Source of the DNA: CAWJTV01 sp963845695
GTDB lineage: Bacteria > Planctomycetota > Planctomycetia > Isosphaerales > Isosphaeraceae
DNA length: 64,000 nt
Reading direction: 5' to 3'
Assembly (NCBI GenBank): GCA_963845695.1
Contig: CAWJTQ010000025.1
Location: 1 to 64,000, forward strand
A program made the translations under genes and the position numbers. Under the pieces are notes generated by a model that saw only the letters and a list, made by a program, of their open reading frames with translations, was not told where the DNA came from and searched no databases. Below, piece by piece: positions 8,531-18,941 of the stretch. Within the stretch, counting starts at the first letter, position 1; each line of letters opens with the position of its first letter.

Positions 8531-11368
8531 ATGCCAGAACCATCGGCTGGTCGGTTGCACGGGGCGACGGCCTGGCTTCGTCGGGGCCCGGCTCTGAGTC
8601 TGCTCTGTCTCTCGGCTGTCGTCATCGCTTGCTACGGTGGCGTGCTCTTCGGCGGGCGGCAGTTCGGCTTCCGGGACGCGGCGCATTTCTATTATCCGCT
8701 CTACTGGCGCGTGCAGCAGGAGTGGTCAGCGGGCCGGCTGCCGCTCTGGGAGCCGGGCGAGAACGGTGGGACTCCGCTGCTCGGCAGCCCGATGGCGGCG
8801 GTCCTTTATCCCGGTAAGATCCTGTTCGCGCTGGTCCCTTATGCTTGGGGGTTGCGGCTCTACACGGTCGGGCACGAGGTGCTGGCCTTCTGGGCGATGG
8901 TGGCCTTGATGCGGTCCTGGAGGGTGAGCTGGATTGGTGCAGCCCTCGCCGGCCTGTCCTACGCGTTCGGCGGGGTCGTGCTCTCGGATTATTTCAATGT
9001 GATCTACCTGGTGGGAGCCGCGTGGTTGCCGCTGGGTTTCCGGGCCGCCGACCGATGGCTGCGCTGGGCCATCGCTCCGGCCTGGTAGGGCTCGCGGTGG
9101 TGCTGGCGATGCAGGTTCTGGGGGGCGACCCGGAGGCGGCCTACCTCACGGTGCTCTGTGCCTTCGGTTATGCGATCGGTCTATCGAAGTCTCGAAGTGG
9201 TTCGCCAGCCCGGCCTGTCAGCGTGGGGACTGAGCGTGGTTGTCGTGGCCATCGGTTGGATCTGGGCGGGACCAGATCGTGGTGCCACGAATCCAGAATA
9301 CGGGCGGATCGTGGGCTCAGCCGATCGTGGCGACGGTCTGGGCCGTCGGCCTCGCGGTCTACGTGGCAAGGCGGCGCCGCGGACCGGGTGACCGGCTGCT
9401 GGCGATGCTCCTGGGACTGCTGGCGTCCTGTCTCCTGGCTTTGACGCTTTCGGCGGTCCAGGTGCTTCCGGTTCTCGAGCACGTCGCGGCGAGCGTCCGG
9501 TGGGAAGGAGCCGGGCTGGAAGACGTCTATGACTCCAGCCTGTTGCCGTATCGCATCGTCGAATGGCTCTGGCCGAATGTCTTCGGCACGTTCACAGCCG
9601 GAAACCATTACTGGATGCCTTTGCTTCCTCCGGTCGGAGGCGCACGACCCTCGCCGATGTCGCTCTATTTCGGGAGCGCTCCCGATGGTGCTGGCGCTGG
9701 GCACAGCCGGGTTCCGCAACGGTCCTGCCTGGCGGTCCTGGATGACGGCGAGTCGCCCTGTTGAGTTTCTGGGCAGCCCTCGGCGAGTTCGCAGGGCCCA
9801 CCGCGCTGGTCGGTCGTGGAGCCGTCGGCCACGACGGGTGACGACAGCTTCTACGGAATGCTCGCAGCGTTCCTGCCGGGATTCCGCTTGTTCCGTCTGC
9901 CGTTCAAGCTACTCATCTTCACGACCCTGGCCTTGTCGGCGCTGGCGGGGCTCGGCTGGGACCGGATCACCGGGGGCGTCGGTCGCCGTCGCGTGCTCTT
10001 CGGCGTGATCGGGTTGCTCGCGCTGACCGCGATCGCGCTGGCGGTCTCGGCGGGGTTGCGAGACCGGCTGGTTGCGACGATCGCGGCTCGAGCGACGACG
10101 CATGGCGTCTACGGTCCACTCGATGCGTCCGCGGCGGTTGGCGAGATCGTGCGCGGCTTGATCCATGGTGGGATCGCGCTAGTGGCGAGTCTGATCGTCA
10201 TCGCCGGGGCAGGTCGCCGAATCGGCGTGGCCGCGCTGGCGGTCGTGACCGCCGACCTGGCCATCGCCAACGCCCGGCTGGTGGTCGCGATCCCCCAGGC
10301 CGATTTCGAGCGGGAGTCCGAGATCGTCCGCGTGATCGGCGACGCCGAACGCGCCGACCCGAGCCCGGGGCCGTTCCGGGTCCAGCGGCTTCCGTCGTGG
10401 GTCCCGATCGGATGGGGCCAGGAGGCGTCGGACTCATCGGCTCCGCGATCTGGTCGACTGGGAGATCGATACTCTCCAGCCGGGTTTCGGGCTTCTCCAC
10501 GGCATCCAGTATGTGTACGACGACCAGAGTCAGACCGGGCGCGCTGAGTTCAAGAGCCTGTTCCGGCCAACGTACAGGGTCGCCGATCCCGAGACCGCGG
10601 CCGTGCTGAGTGTGGAACCGGGCCGGCGAGTGCTCGACCACCCGAGAGAGCGCGTTCGACCTCTGGGGTGCCCGCTACTTCATCATCCCGGCTTACCCGG
10701 GCGACTGGACGCGAGACAATCGCAGCTATGCCGCATTCCTCGAACAGACCGACCTGATCTACCCCGACACGGCCGCGATGGAGGGCGCCGACCGCATCGC
10801 GGATCGACGGCATTGGCTGCTCGCCCGGGACGTGCAGGTCCGGCGAAACCGAGCGGCATTCCCTCGTGCCTGGATCGTCCACAGGGCGCGGACTTTTCAC
10901 AACGGCTGGTTGATCCACCCAATGGACGTGCCCGAACGGGTCTCTCGCGACACGCTTCTGACTCGGCTTCGTTCCGCGGAGGATCTCAGGACAACCGCGC
11001 TCGTCGAAACGGATGATCCGGGGGCACTGCGTCTTCATCTGAGCGGGGCCGGCGGCCTGGCCAGCTCGACCGAATCCGTGACCGTGCGCGTACGAGTCTC
11101 CGACGCGCGTGGTGATCGAGGTCCGTCTCGATCGACCCGGGATCGTCGTTCTGGCCGATGCGTGCGACCCGGGTTGGCGGCTCGCGATTGACGGGTTCGC
11201 CGCTGAGGTCTTGCGCGCAATCTCCTGATGCGGGGCGCGGCCGTACCTGCCGGCCGGCATACCCTGGTCTATCGGTATGAGCCCGCTTCGGTCTGGATCG
11301 GTGCCTACGTCTCGCTGGCCGGCCTGTTGGCCCTCGCGAGCCTGGGTATCTGGGCTTATCGGCAGTAG
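8531..11368 (+). CDS. YfhO-family membrane protein (several frame breaks)
   Basis: YfhO-type proteins are large polytopic membrane proteins, some implicated in glycosylation of lipid-linked or cell-wall polymers. The N-terminal part shows the family pattern: FRDAAHFYYPLYWRVQ, GRLPLWEPGENGGTPLL and LSYAFGGVVLSDYFN. Further hydrophobic segments lie at 9090-9190, 9240-9460 (LLAMLLGLLASCLLAL) and 9870-10230. Soluble segments include DLWGARYFIIPAYPGDW (10650 region), and the end reads VVLADACDPGWRLAIDG, then a last membrane helix and stop TAG at 11366-11368. The coding sense moves between frames at about 9070, 9200, 9260, 9650-9830, 10380-10640, 11110 and 11220. About 940 residues if restored. Either a pseudogene or a region of poor sequence quality. 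Confidence 0.7.
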
Positions 11369-11566
11369 TCCACGAAATCACAAACGAGGCTCATGGGCCG
11401 CACGAGTTCACCGCTCGCCGATCGACGGGACCACGGAAGCGGTCCGGAGACGAGAGAATTGAACACGAAATACACGAAAAAATTCAGGTATCGTGAGAAC
11501 CAGACCCCCAGAGAGCCGGCAGCTTCCTGTTCTGGTGGATAGTCATTTCGGATCTAGTGGAGTAGG
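11368..11566 (+). repeat. About 200-bp dispersed direct repeat, copy 2
   Basis: Same order of motifs as at 6153-6356: gtccacgaaatcacaaac, agttcaccgctcgccgatcg, gaaccagaccc and catttcggatctagtgga. It overlaps the end of the preceding gene by a base or so. No coding potential is evident. Confidence 0.7.
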
Positions 11567-11732
11567 GTGTTCCTCCGCAGGATTCCTGCGACGTGCGCGT
11601 CTCATCATTCCGAATTCCAGATTCCAAATTCAAAATCTCCGTATCAGTTCTTATTTTCAATCTTGCGTCGGAGATGTCCTGAACGCTGCGCGTTGGGGAT
11701 CTTACCGCTTACGCGTTCCAACCCGGGCCGCA

Positions 11733-12619
11733 CTAACGCCTCAATCTTTCGGAGAGTCCACGTACGGTGGCGTCGCTGGGTGCCAGGCGGACGGCTTGCT
11801 CGACGGCGCGGAGGGCATCGGTTCGCTTGTTGTCGGCCTCGAGCGCGAGGGCCAGGTGGTAGAAGACATCGGCACGACCGGGTAAACGCTGGGTGGCGGC
11901 CGGAAGTCGGCGATCGCCTCCGGGAGATGGTGAAGCTTCCAGTGGGCGAGGCCGCGGAGGTCTCGGGCTTCGCCATCGATCGGGGAGAGCTCGACCACCT
12001 GGTCCAGACGACAGAGGGCTTGATCGGGCTGATTGCGCACGAGCTGGATGGCCGCAATTCGGAGGATCACCTCGCTGTTGTTCGCGTCGAATTCCAGCGC
12101 GCGGAAATAGGCGGCGAGCGCCTGGTCGGTCTGACCCATGGCTTCGAGCATGCGGCCCATCGAGAGGTGAGCCTTGGATCGATGCGGATCGATCTCGATC
12201 GCGGACTCGAACCGCTTGAGGGCCGATGCCGCGTCGCCGCGCTGGGCCTCGACATCCCCCAGGCCAATCAGGGCCTCGACATAGTCGTGGTCGCGGGTCA
12301 AGGCGGCGCGATAACACGACTCCGCCTCGGAGTATCGGCCCTCGCGCATCAAGACGGTGCCCAGTCGCTGGTGAGCCTCGGCCGAGTCCGGCTCCTCCTT
12401 GACGAGGTGCAAGAGATCGACCCGTGCCGACTCATACTCGCCGCGGTCCAGGGCCGCCTGGCGCGTTCGCTGATCTGCTGGATCCGCTCGAGCTTCTGGG
12501 GATCGAGCGGCATGCGCTCGTCACGGTCTGCGCACCCGCAGCCAGGTGCAACCCGCGGATGACGCGAGCGACAGCCCGATCAACAGCCTCCACGCGGCGA
12601 TGACCGCCCGGCGCCTCAT
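11733..12619 (-). CDS. TPR-repeat lipoprotein (two frame breaks)
   Basis: Starting at ATG 12619 the product begins MRRRAVIAAWRLLIGLSLAS followed by SAGC, a lipobox, so it is probably an inner- or outer-membrane lipoprotein. Then LQKLERIQQ-type helices lead into tandem TPRs: EAHQRLGTVLMREGRYSEAE, YVEALIGLGDVEAQRGDAAS, KAHLSMGRMLEAMGQTDQAL and more. Frame changes occur near 12535 (just after the lipoprotein signal) and near 11895, after which the last TPR reads VFYHLALALEADNKRTDALR and ends SERLRR at TAG 11733. About 290 residues. TPRs mediate protein-protein contacts; the partner is unknown. The gene faces away from the YfhO-like gene and lies downstream of the TolC-like gene on the same strand. 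Confidence 0.7.
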
Positions 12620-12777
12620 GAAATGGACCTTGTCCCTTCCCTGGGACCCGCTCGTTCGTGAACCCGATAATCCGGCGAACCTTACGACACCGGTCGGTCC
12701 GGGTCAAGGCCGGTCATTCGGACCGCATCAGAATTCCAGGGCCTCCCGGGACGCTCAGGACGATGAAAGCGTCTGGC

Positions 12778-12844
12778 GAGTCCCTCAAAAAAGGGGACAG
12801 GCACCTCGAAGACTCGGAGCGAGTCCCCGTTTTTTGAGGGACTC
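12778..12844. repeat. 68-bp palindromic interspersed repeat, copy B
   Basis: Same stem ends (gagtccctcaaaaaa and ttttttgagggactc) and same inner ggcacctcgaagactcggag as copies A and C. It lies in the 250-bp gap between the TPR lipoprotein gene and the TolC-like gene. Confidence 0.8.
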
Positions 12845-12868
12845 GATGCGAGCATCCGCATCCCGGGC

Positions 12869-14412
12869 TTACAGGTCGCCGACAGCACGGCGGAGACGGA
12901 GCACGGCCAGGTTCTCGTCGTAGATCGCGTTGTAGAGATTGCTCAACGACTGGACACGACGGGTTTCGGCATCAAGGACTTCGGTGTAGGTACTCAACTG
13001 CTGGCGGTAGCGGTCGGTGATGACATGAGTGTTCTCCTCGGCCTGGATGATGGCCAGCCGGGCGACGGGGACCTTGCGGCGGGACTGCTGGAGGTCGAGC
13101 CATCGGGTGCGGACCTGGAGGGCGATGTCGGCCGCGGTGTCGGCCCGGCGCCGCAGTGCAGCGCGTTCCTGCTGCTGAATGGCCGCGGCCCGGCGGCGGG
13201 TGGCACCGCAGTCGGTGATCGTCCAGTCCGCATAGAAGGTCGCAGCCCCGATCCCCTGCGGGACCAGGTTGTTGCTCCCCAGGTAGACTAATCCCATCGC
13301 GAAACCGACCTGCGGCTTGATGCCCGCGAGAGTCGCCTGAGACTGGGCGCCCAGACCCCGCGCCTGTTCAGTCAGCCCGGCCAGTTCGGGACGAGCGCGG
13401 ATTGCCTGAGCAGTCAGCTCCTCGACTTCGTTCTCGTTGGCCATTGTGGACGTTTCGGCATCCTTGATTGCCTGCTCGGCCATCGCTCTCCAGTCCGTAG
13501 TCGCGGGGAGCATGGTCAATTCGTCGAGCGGGACGACCTGCGTGAGAGGGCGGCAGAGGTATCGGTTGTACGTCGCCCACGCCGACTCAAGCGCGGTCCG
13601 CGACTGGATCTCGGCCAGTCGAGCATTAGCCAGCGAGACCTCCGCGGCCAGCTCGTCGCTCCGGATCGCCAGACCCTGCTCGCGACGGTTGGTCACATCC
13701 TTGGCGAATGAGGTCAACTGCTCGACGTTGCTCCGCGCGACTTCCAGGTTCTTCCGCGCTGCGCAGGACGCCGACGTACGCCTCACCGACGGTGAGCTTC
13801 AAATCCAGGGCCGTGCGGAACTCCTCGCTCTGCTCGAGCGCCGAGTTGAGCGCCGGCATAATCGATGTTCCGTAAGAGCCGGCCGCCTGTGTAAAGTGGG
13901 AGGTTTGCGAAGGTGAGCGAGACCGGAAGATCCCTCTGCCCCGTACCGAGAAACTGGATCGTGGACGGCAACCCGCTCAGCAAACCGGATCCACCGGTTC
14001 CGCTTCGAGATCCTCCGGCGGAAGAACCGAAGAACGAGCTGGTGTTGGCTGACGGTGTAGCCGTCAGGAATGCGTTGAAGGTGAAACTCCGTACCGAGGG
14101 CAACCGATCCAATCTTGCCGCTTTGAGGTTCAACCCCGCGGCCATCGATTCCGCTTGCTGGGCTTGCAGTTGTGCATTGGCTCGGATCGCGAGATCCCAC
14201 GCCTGCCTCAAGTCTTCCCCCAGGACCGCTCTCGGCGCTCGCCCGATGATTAGACCCAGCATGACGGCAATCCGTGAATCCGTCTCATCGCCTGGCCTAC
14301 TCCTCATCTCTCCTGAGCGGGTGTCGAACCGCTCGGGCCACCAATCCTCAATCCTTAAATCGACCGCTTTCACCGGCTCTATTGATTTTGAACGTTTCTC
14401 CGGTGGAATCAT
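12869..14412 (-). CDS. TolC-family outer-membrane efflux protein (two frame breaks)
   Basis: TolC-type proteins form trimeric outer-membrane channels for RND/MFP pumps and secretion systems. Two similar helical halves are visible: LRQAWDLAIRANAQLQAQQA...LNLKAARLDRLPSV, and RPELAGLTEQARGLGAQSQATLAGIKPQVG followed by NLVPQGIGAATFYADWTI, plus long coiled segments (ADIALQVRTRWLDLQQSRRK) and a final helix RYRQQLSTYTEVLDAETRRVQ. This matches the OEP architecture. The frame breaks are near 13850 (after NIDYAGAQL, continuing as NSALEQSEEFRTALDLK) and near 13760 (continuing as CAARKNLEVARSNVEQL). The true start is uncertain: 14412 gives an N-terminus without a clear signal peptide, and ATG 14262 is an alternative. 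No pump partner genes are adjacent. Confidence 0.75.
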
Positions 14413-14940
14413 TCCCGATCGATCGACCAGTCGCGCCGGATGGGTAAAATCGTGAAGCTGCTCCTCCTCTGCCCATCATTTCCTGTTATGTAAGGAGACC
14501 TCGTCTCGGCAGTTCCGTGCTCGCTGGGTTTTCTGCGCGCTCATGATCACCATTCGTCTCCCGCGCTCGTGGTCTGGGTAATTTGAAGGGAACTCTTGTG
14601 GTTGCGTTAGTCTCAATGACCTTCCGGATTTTACCTGTTCTTCTGATAATTCCGTGAAGTTAGGGAATGTATTAGCCGATGGACCTTCGGAAGAAGGTCT
14701 CGGGATGGCCCGAGATGGGGTGAGTTTTCGTTCATGTCGATTGTCTTTCCTGGCGACTCGTCCCGCAAGGATGCGTGTCGAGCGATCGGGTGAGGAACGC
14801 GTTGGGGGTGTCTTGGGGCTCATGCGCGAAGGGATGGCGCGAAGTCCTGGGTTTATGGGGGCTGTTCCTGATGGGGACATCCCTAGCGGCCTGCGCCGCA
14901 AGATGGGAAGCGAGAAAGTCGGGGATCTAGTGGCGAACCG
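14413..14940. other. Intergenic region without recognised features
   Basis: About 530 bp between divergent genes. Open frames exist on both strands but have proline/arginine-rich, low-quality translations. It should hold the promoters of the TolC-like gene (minus) and of the large gene at 14941 (plus), but no consensus box stands out. Confidence 0.4.
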
Positions 14941-17900
14941 GTGCACTTGACGATCGAGTTAAGCTGGGGCCTTTCGAGGGAAGTGGCTGTTGGTGGAGTG
15001 GGCATTGAAGACGGGGAATCCGTCCCGGACGTGCTACTGGAGTTGTCGGAAGGGCGTGTGGTCGAGGCGATCGCATGGCCTCCGGGTGAATGGGGCGAGG
15101 GATCGGGCGGCTCGTCGATGGGACCGGGTGCGGAAGGGAGCTGGCGGTTAGGGAGAGCGCGGGAGGGACGTGTGCGCGTCCGACTGGAGACGGCCCTGGA
15201 AGCAAGCTTAACAGTGAGGGGTGGGGACCAGGTGGTAAGGGTTCCCCTCGCGGCGATCCTGGAGCGGGCCTATCGGACTCCGGCGTCGGCGCCGTTGACC
15301 GTTTCGGTGGAGCGGCTTGCGTGGGATTCGCTGGCCGTCGACCTGGGTTCAACGGCGGGGGACGGCATCGTCGCCCCTGGGGCGGAGGTCCCTATCTCGG
15401 TGGCCTTCAACATCCTCTGGCCCGAATCCGCGGAGGTGGCCGTCCGCTACTGGGCCGTCCTGCGGGCTGCGGAGGGCGGTGACGTATCAGAGGAATTCTC
15501 CCGAGACGATCAGCAAGCGACGTTGCCGACGAATCGTTCCCAGCCGGCGGTGCGAGTCTTGAGGCTGCGGGCTCCCCGGGGTGAGGGAACGTACGCTGTG
15601 GAGGTTCACGCAACCTGGGAGTCGGTGGGCCGGGACGGCTCGCGGCTGGGTCGGATGATACGTCGTCGCAAGTCGGCGGCGGTCGCGAACGCATCGTCCC
15701 GCCGGCTCGCCCTGACGGTCCTCGGACCGACGGCTGTGCCGACTGCGATGACGGGGAGACCTACGGCTCGCGAGGGGCGCAAGGGTGAGTCCGAGGTCGA
15801 CTCCGTCGACCTGACGCGGTCGCGGAGTCTCCGGCCACTGGCCTCGGGCCGATCACCCCTGGCCAAACCTGGCCGCTCGTCGTGGGGTGTGCCGGCCGAG
15901 GCCCTCATTGAGCCGTCCCGTCGCGAACGGTGGCGCGGCTGGTTCCTTCGCACCGGCGCCGAGGCGGCCAAGCTGGATCACGCCGATGGGTCAGGGCTGG
16001 CCTGGTCGGCCGTCGGGCTCAAGGTCGCGCATCCCGATCGGCCTCATCGTCTGACGCTCAAGGTCAAGGAGGGTGAGCCGGCGGCGCTGGGAGTGGCCCT
16101 GATCGAACCCGGCGACGAACGCCCTGACCGCCAACCTCGCCTGCTGCTCGACGCCTGTGTCTCCGGCCCACCGATCCTGGAGAGCGGGCCACCGCTGGCC
16201 TTCTCGTGGCTGGTATGGCCCGGCTCGACCGAGGCCGTCCTGGTTCTGGTCAACCGCGACACCGAGGCAGCGGTCCGGCTGGGGACGGTCACGCTCACCG
16301 AACTCGATGACGTCCCGGCCCCGCCTGTCGTTCGCGAACCGGAGAGACCACCGGCGCGGACCCTGGGCCTGTATCTCAGAGGGACACATGCCCTGGACCT
16401 GTTCCGGGGCGATTCGGGACCCAGCAATGCACTGGCCGCCGCACGGAACCTGGCGAAGTACATGGCCTTTTGCGGCGCCACGGCCGTGGTCGTGCCCGAG
16501 GAACTTTCCGATCGATCCCGTCGCCGGGCACTGAGCGGCCAGGTCGAGGAGGATTCGATCGGGCCCGACCGCCTGGAGGTCCTGCGTCGGGTTCTGGATC
16601 GCCAGGGCTGCTCCCTCTGGCAGGAGTTGTCCTTCGACGGCTCCGGCGCTCTTCCGGGCCTGCCTCGACCGGATTCGGAGGAGGCGATTCGTCGCGGCCT
16701 GGTGCGCCTGGACGGTCAGGGACATGCCGAGGGCCCCTCCTATCATCCGCTCAACCCCGAAGTCCGCGCGGCCATGAAGCGCCGGGTCGTCGATACGCTC
16801 ACGCGGAGTCGGCCTGCGGCCGATGCGGGTGCACCGGGCAGGCAGTCGACGACGGGTTTGGTCATCCGGCTCGGTCCTGGTCCCACGCTGCTGGGGACAC
16901 CCGACACCGGAATCGACGACATCACTTACGAACGCTTCGTCCGCGAGACTTTCGCCGCGGAGACCGCCCGGGGCATTCCCGGATCGGGGACCGCCGACCC
17001 CGAGCGGTTCGCCGTGCGCTTGCGATATCTCGCCGGTGTGGGCCGGATGCCCTGGTTGACCTGGCGCGCGCGTGCCATGGCGGCGCTGTACGCGGAGCTG
17101 TCCGTCGCGGCGCACGAGTCGTCGCCCGGTACCGTGCTGGCCATCGTGACGCCTGGCCTGGATAGCGGCCCGGCGGGTCGTGAAGCCCGGCGAGTCGACC
17201 TGGCGGGGCTGGCTCCCGGCGAGGCCTGGAGGAGCGTCGGTCTGGACCTGCAAGGCTGGCCGAGCAGCCCGATGGGCCCGGTGCTGCTCCGTGGAGTGTC
17301 CTTGTCGACCGACGCCCTGGCTCACGATCTGGCGACCAGCCCCGATCTCGACGCGATCGTCGCAGGCCGAGCCCATCGCGGCGTGCTCCTGACGATCGAC
17401 CATGGCGCCCCGGAGCAGCGACCCACGGCCTCATCGCAGGGTCCGAGCCCCGATGGATCGGGGGTGCCGGGAGCCGATCGCGGCATGGCCGCGCGTGGGT
17501 CGACGATCTGGTTGTCGGCCCTGCCGATGGGCGATGGCCCCGAAGCCGACGAGCCGCTGGGTCATGCTCTGGCCGCCCTCGATGCCCAATGGGTGTTCCT
17601 CTCGGCCAGGGCCGTCGCAGGCCACGAGGAGCGGCTCCGGCAGTTCGCGGGGGTCTTCCGAGCCCTTCCCGCCTCGCCGGTCGGCCCTCTGGGGTCTTCG
17701 GTCGACCCGCACTTGCTGCCCTTTGGTGTCGCCATCCGCAAGATCGGCGATGCCGAGCAGACCTACCTGGAGATCGCCAACGATTCGCCCTATCCGATCC
17801 GGTTGGCCTGCCTGCTCGAGGCGCCGGTCTCCGCAGCAGTCAACGACCTTGGGCGCGGTCTCCGCCTGGCGCCGACGCCCGAAAATGGCGGTCGCAACCT

Positions 17901-18876
17901 GGTCCTGGACTTCCTCCCCTTCGGAGTCTCGGCGATCCGGATCGGCGCACCGGGCGTCCAGGTTGCCTCGGTGACGCCCTATCCTTCCGAAGCTGTATTG
18001 ACCAGCATGGAGGCGCGATCCCGCGAGCTGTCGGCCCTGCTGGGGCGTCTCAATCGCGGGTTGGCCGGCGGGGCGGCCGAGCCCTCCAATCCGGGCTTCG
18101 AACCCGGTATCAGACGGATCGCAAGAGCCGAGCGCCAGACCAAGCCGGTGGACGGCATGCCGCCCCTCCCTGATGACATGGATCCTGCGCTCGAGCCCGC
18201 AGGCGCCGCCGGGAACTCCGCCCCTCCCTCCTGCGGCTGGCAACTCGAGGGTGGCAAGCCCGGGCCGGAGGCCGGCGCGGCCAGGGTGACGATCGACCGC
18301 AAGGACCCCCACGCCGGTGCGGGAAGCCTGCGACTCTCTTCGGCCGCTGGTGCCGCTTCGGTCCTGAGCGATCCGTTCGTGCCCGATGCCCTCTCCAGCC
18401 TGACGATCCAGGCCTTCTTCCGATCGGCGCCAGCCGACGCAGTGATCCGCCTCTGGATCGAGGGGGAATCGGGGGGTCAGCCTTATGTCCGGCGCTCCGA
18501 GCTGAGCGTCACAACCCGTTGGGAGGGGCGGGCCGTACGTGCCTCGGACCTGCCGCTGGGGGGGCTCGACTCGGCCCGGCTGCGGTTCGAGCTGATGACG
18601 CCCGGCGTCCTCTGGATCGACGACCTGCACATCCTGGGCGATACCACATCGAAATCGGTCCGGCTCAACGCCCGGCGCGCGTTGCTGGCGGCCCTTCAGG
18701 CCTACCGGGAGCAGCGGTACGCCGACTTCGCGCGGCTGGCTGCATCGCACTGGGTCCGCCAGTCAGGGATCTCGGCCTACGCCCGGCTGGCCAGGGGCTC
18801 CGACGCCGCGACGAGGACCGGCCGCGCGCCCGACGCCGCGGCATCTGCCCTATCGTCGGACCGCAAGCTGCGGTAA
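14941..18876 (+). CDS. Large protein of unknown function with possible GH10-like central region
   Basis: One uninterrupted 1311-residue frame starting at GTG 14941; an in-frame stop at 14884 limits alternatives, and no signal peptide is visible. Residues 1-450 are beta-rich (FTVRGG- and LTLKVK-type strands). From about 475 (RTLGLYLRGTHALDLF) a mixed alpha/beta region includes NLAKYMAFCGATAVVVPEEL, a stretch ending YHPLNPEVRAAMKRRVVDTL and a WLTWRARAMA motif. The pattern of opening strand, then NPLNPEVR, then further strands resembles the TIM-barrel family-10-like glycosidases (GHL10 group), but no catalytic pair can be named. Residues 1090-1240 (WQLEGGKPGPEAG...RVTIDRKDPHAGAGSLRL...LWIDDLHILG) resemble a carbohydrate-binding jelly-roll. 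The following isomerase gene begins 66 bp downstream, suggesting co-transcription and a sugar-related role. Confidence 0.6.
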   Translation: MHLTIELSWGLSREVAVGGVGIEDGESVPDVLLELSEGRVVEAIAWPPGEWGEGSGGSSMGPGAEGSWRLGRAREGRVRVRLETALEASLTVRGGDQVVRVPLAAILERAYRTPASAPLTVSVERLAWDSLAVDLGSTAGDGIVAPGAEVPISVAFNILWPESAEVAVRYWAVLRAAEGGDVSEEFSRDDQQATLPTNRSQPAVRVLRLRAPRGEGTYAVEVHATWESVGRDGSRLGRMIRRRKSAAVANASSRRLALTVLGPTAVPTAMTGRPTAREGRKGESEVDSVDLTRSRSLRPLASGRSPLAKPGRSSWGVPAEALIEPSRRERWRGWFLRTGAEAAKLDHADGSGLAWSAVGLKVAHPDRPHRLTLKVKEGEPAALGVALIEPGDERPDRQPRLLLDACVSGPPILESGPPLAFSWLVWPGSTEAVLVLVNRDTEAAVRLGTVTLTELDDVPAPPVVREPERPPARTLGLYLRGTHALDLFRGDSGPSNALAAARNLAKYMAFCGATAVVVPEELSDRSRRRALSGQVEEDSIGPDRLEVLRRVLDRQGCSLWQELSFDGSGALPGLPRPDSEEAIRRGLVRLDGQGHAEGPSYHPLNPEVRAAMKRRVVDTLTRSRPAADAGAPGRQSTTGLVIRLGPGPTLLGTPDTGIDDITYERFVRETFAAETARGIPGSGTADPERFAVRLRYLAGVGRMPWLTWRARAMAALYAELSVAAHESSPGTVLAIVTPGLDSGPAGREARRVDLAGLAPGEAWRSVGLDLQGWPSSPMGPVLLRGVSLSTDALAHDLATSPDLDAIVAGRAHRGVLLTIDHGAPEQRPTASSQGPSPDGSGVPGADRGMAARGSTIWLSALPMGDGPEADEPLGHALAALDAQWVFLSARAVAGHEERLRQFAGVFRALPASPVGPLGSSVDPHLLPFGVAIRKIGDAEQTYLEIANDSPYPIRLACLLEAPVSAAVNDLGRGLRLAPTPENGGRNLVLDFLPFGVSAIRIGAPGVQVASVTPYPSEAVLTSMEARSRELSALLGRLNRGLAGGAAEPSNPGFEPGIRRIARAERQTKPVDGMPPLPDDMDPALEPAGAAGNSAPPSCGWQLEGGKPGPEAGAARVTIDRKDPHAGAGSLRLSSAAGAASVLSDPFVPDALSSLTIQAFFRSAPADAVIRLWIEGESGGQPYVRRSELSVTTRWEGRAVRASDLPLGGLDSARLRFELMTPGVLWIDDLHILGDTTSKSVRLNARRALLAALQAYREQRYADFARLAASHWVRQSGISAYARLARGSDAATRTGRAPDAAASALSSDRKLR

Positions 18877-18941
18877 ACTCGCCCTCCTGTCCGTCTTCGC
18901 GCCAGAGGAGGATGGGACCGACTGGAACAAGGAGGAATCGG

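Noticed and set aside
14476..14946. 156-codon minus-strand open frame in the 14.4-14.9 kb gap
   Set aside because: Serine/arginine/proline-rich translation with no family character and no ribosome site.
15991..17403. 470-codon minus-strand open frame inside the 1311-residue gene
   Set aside because: Low-complexity composition typical of a mirror frame; the plus strand frame is much longer and better structured.
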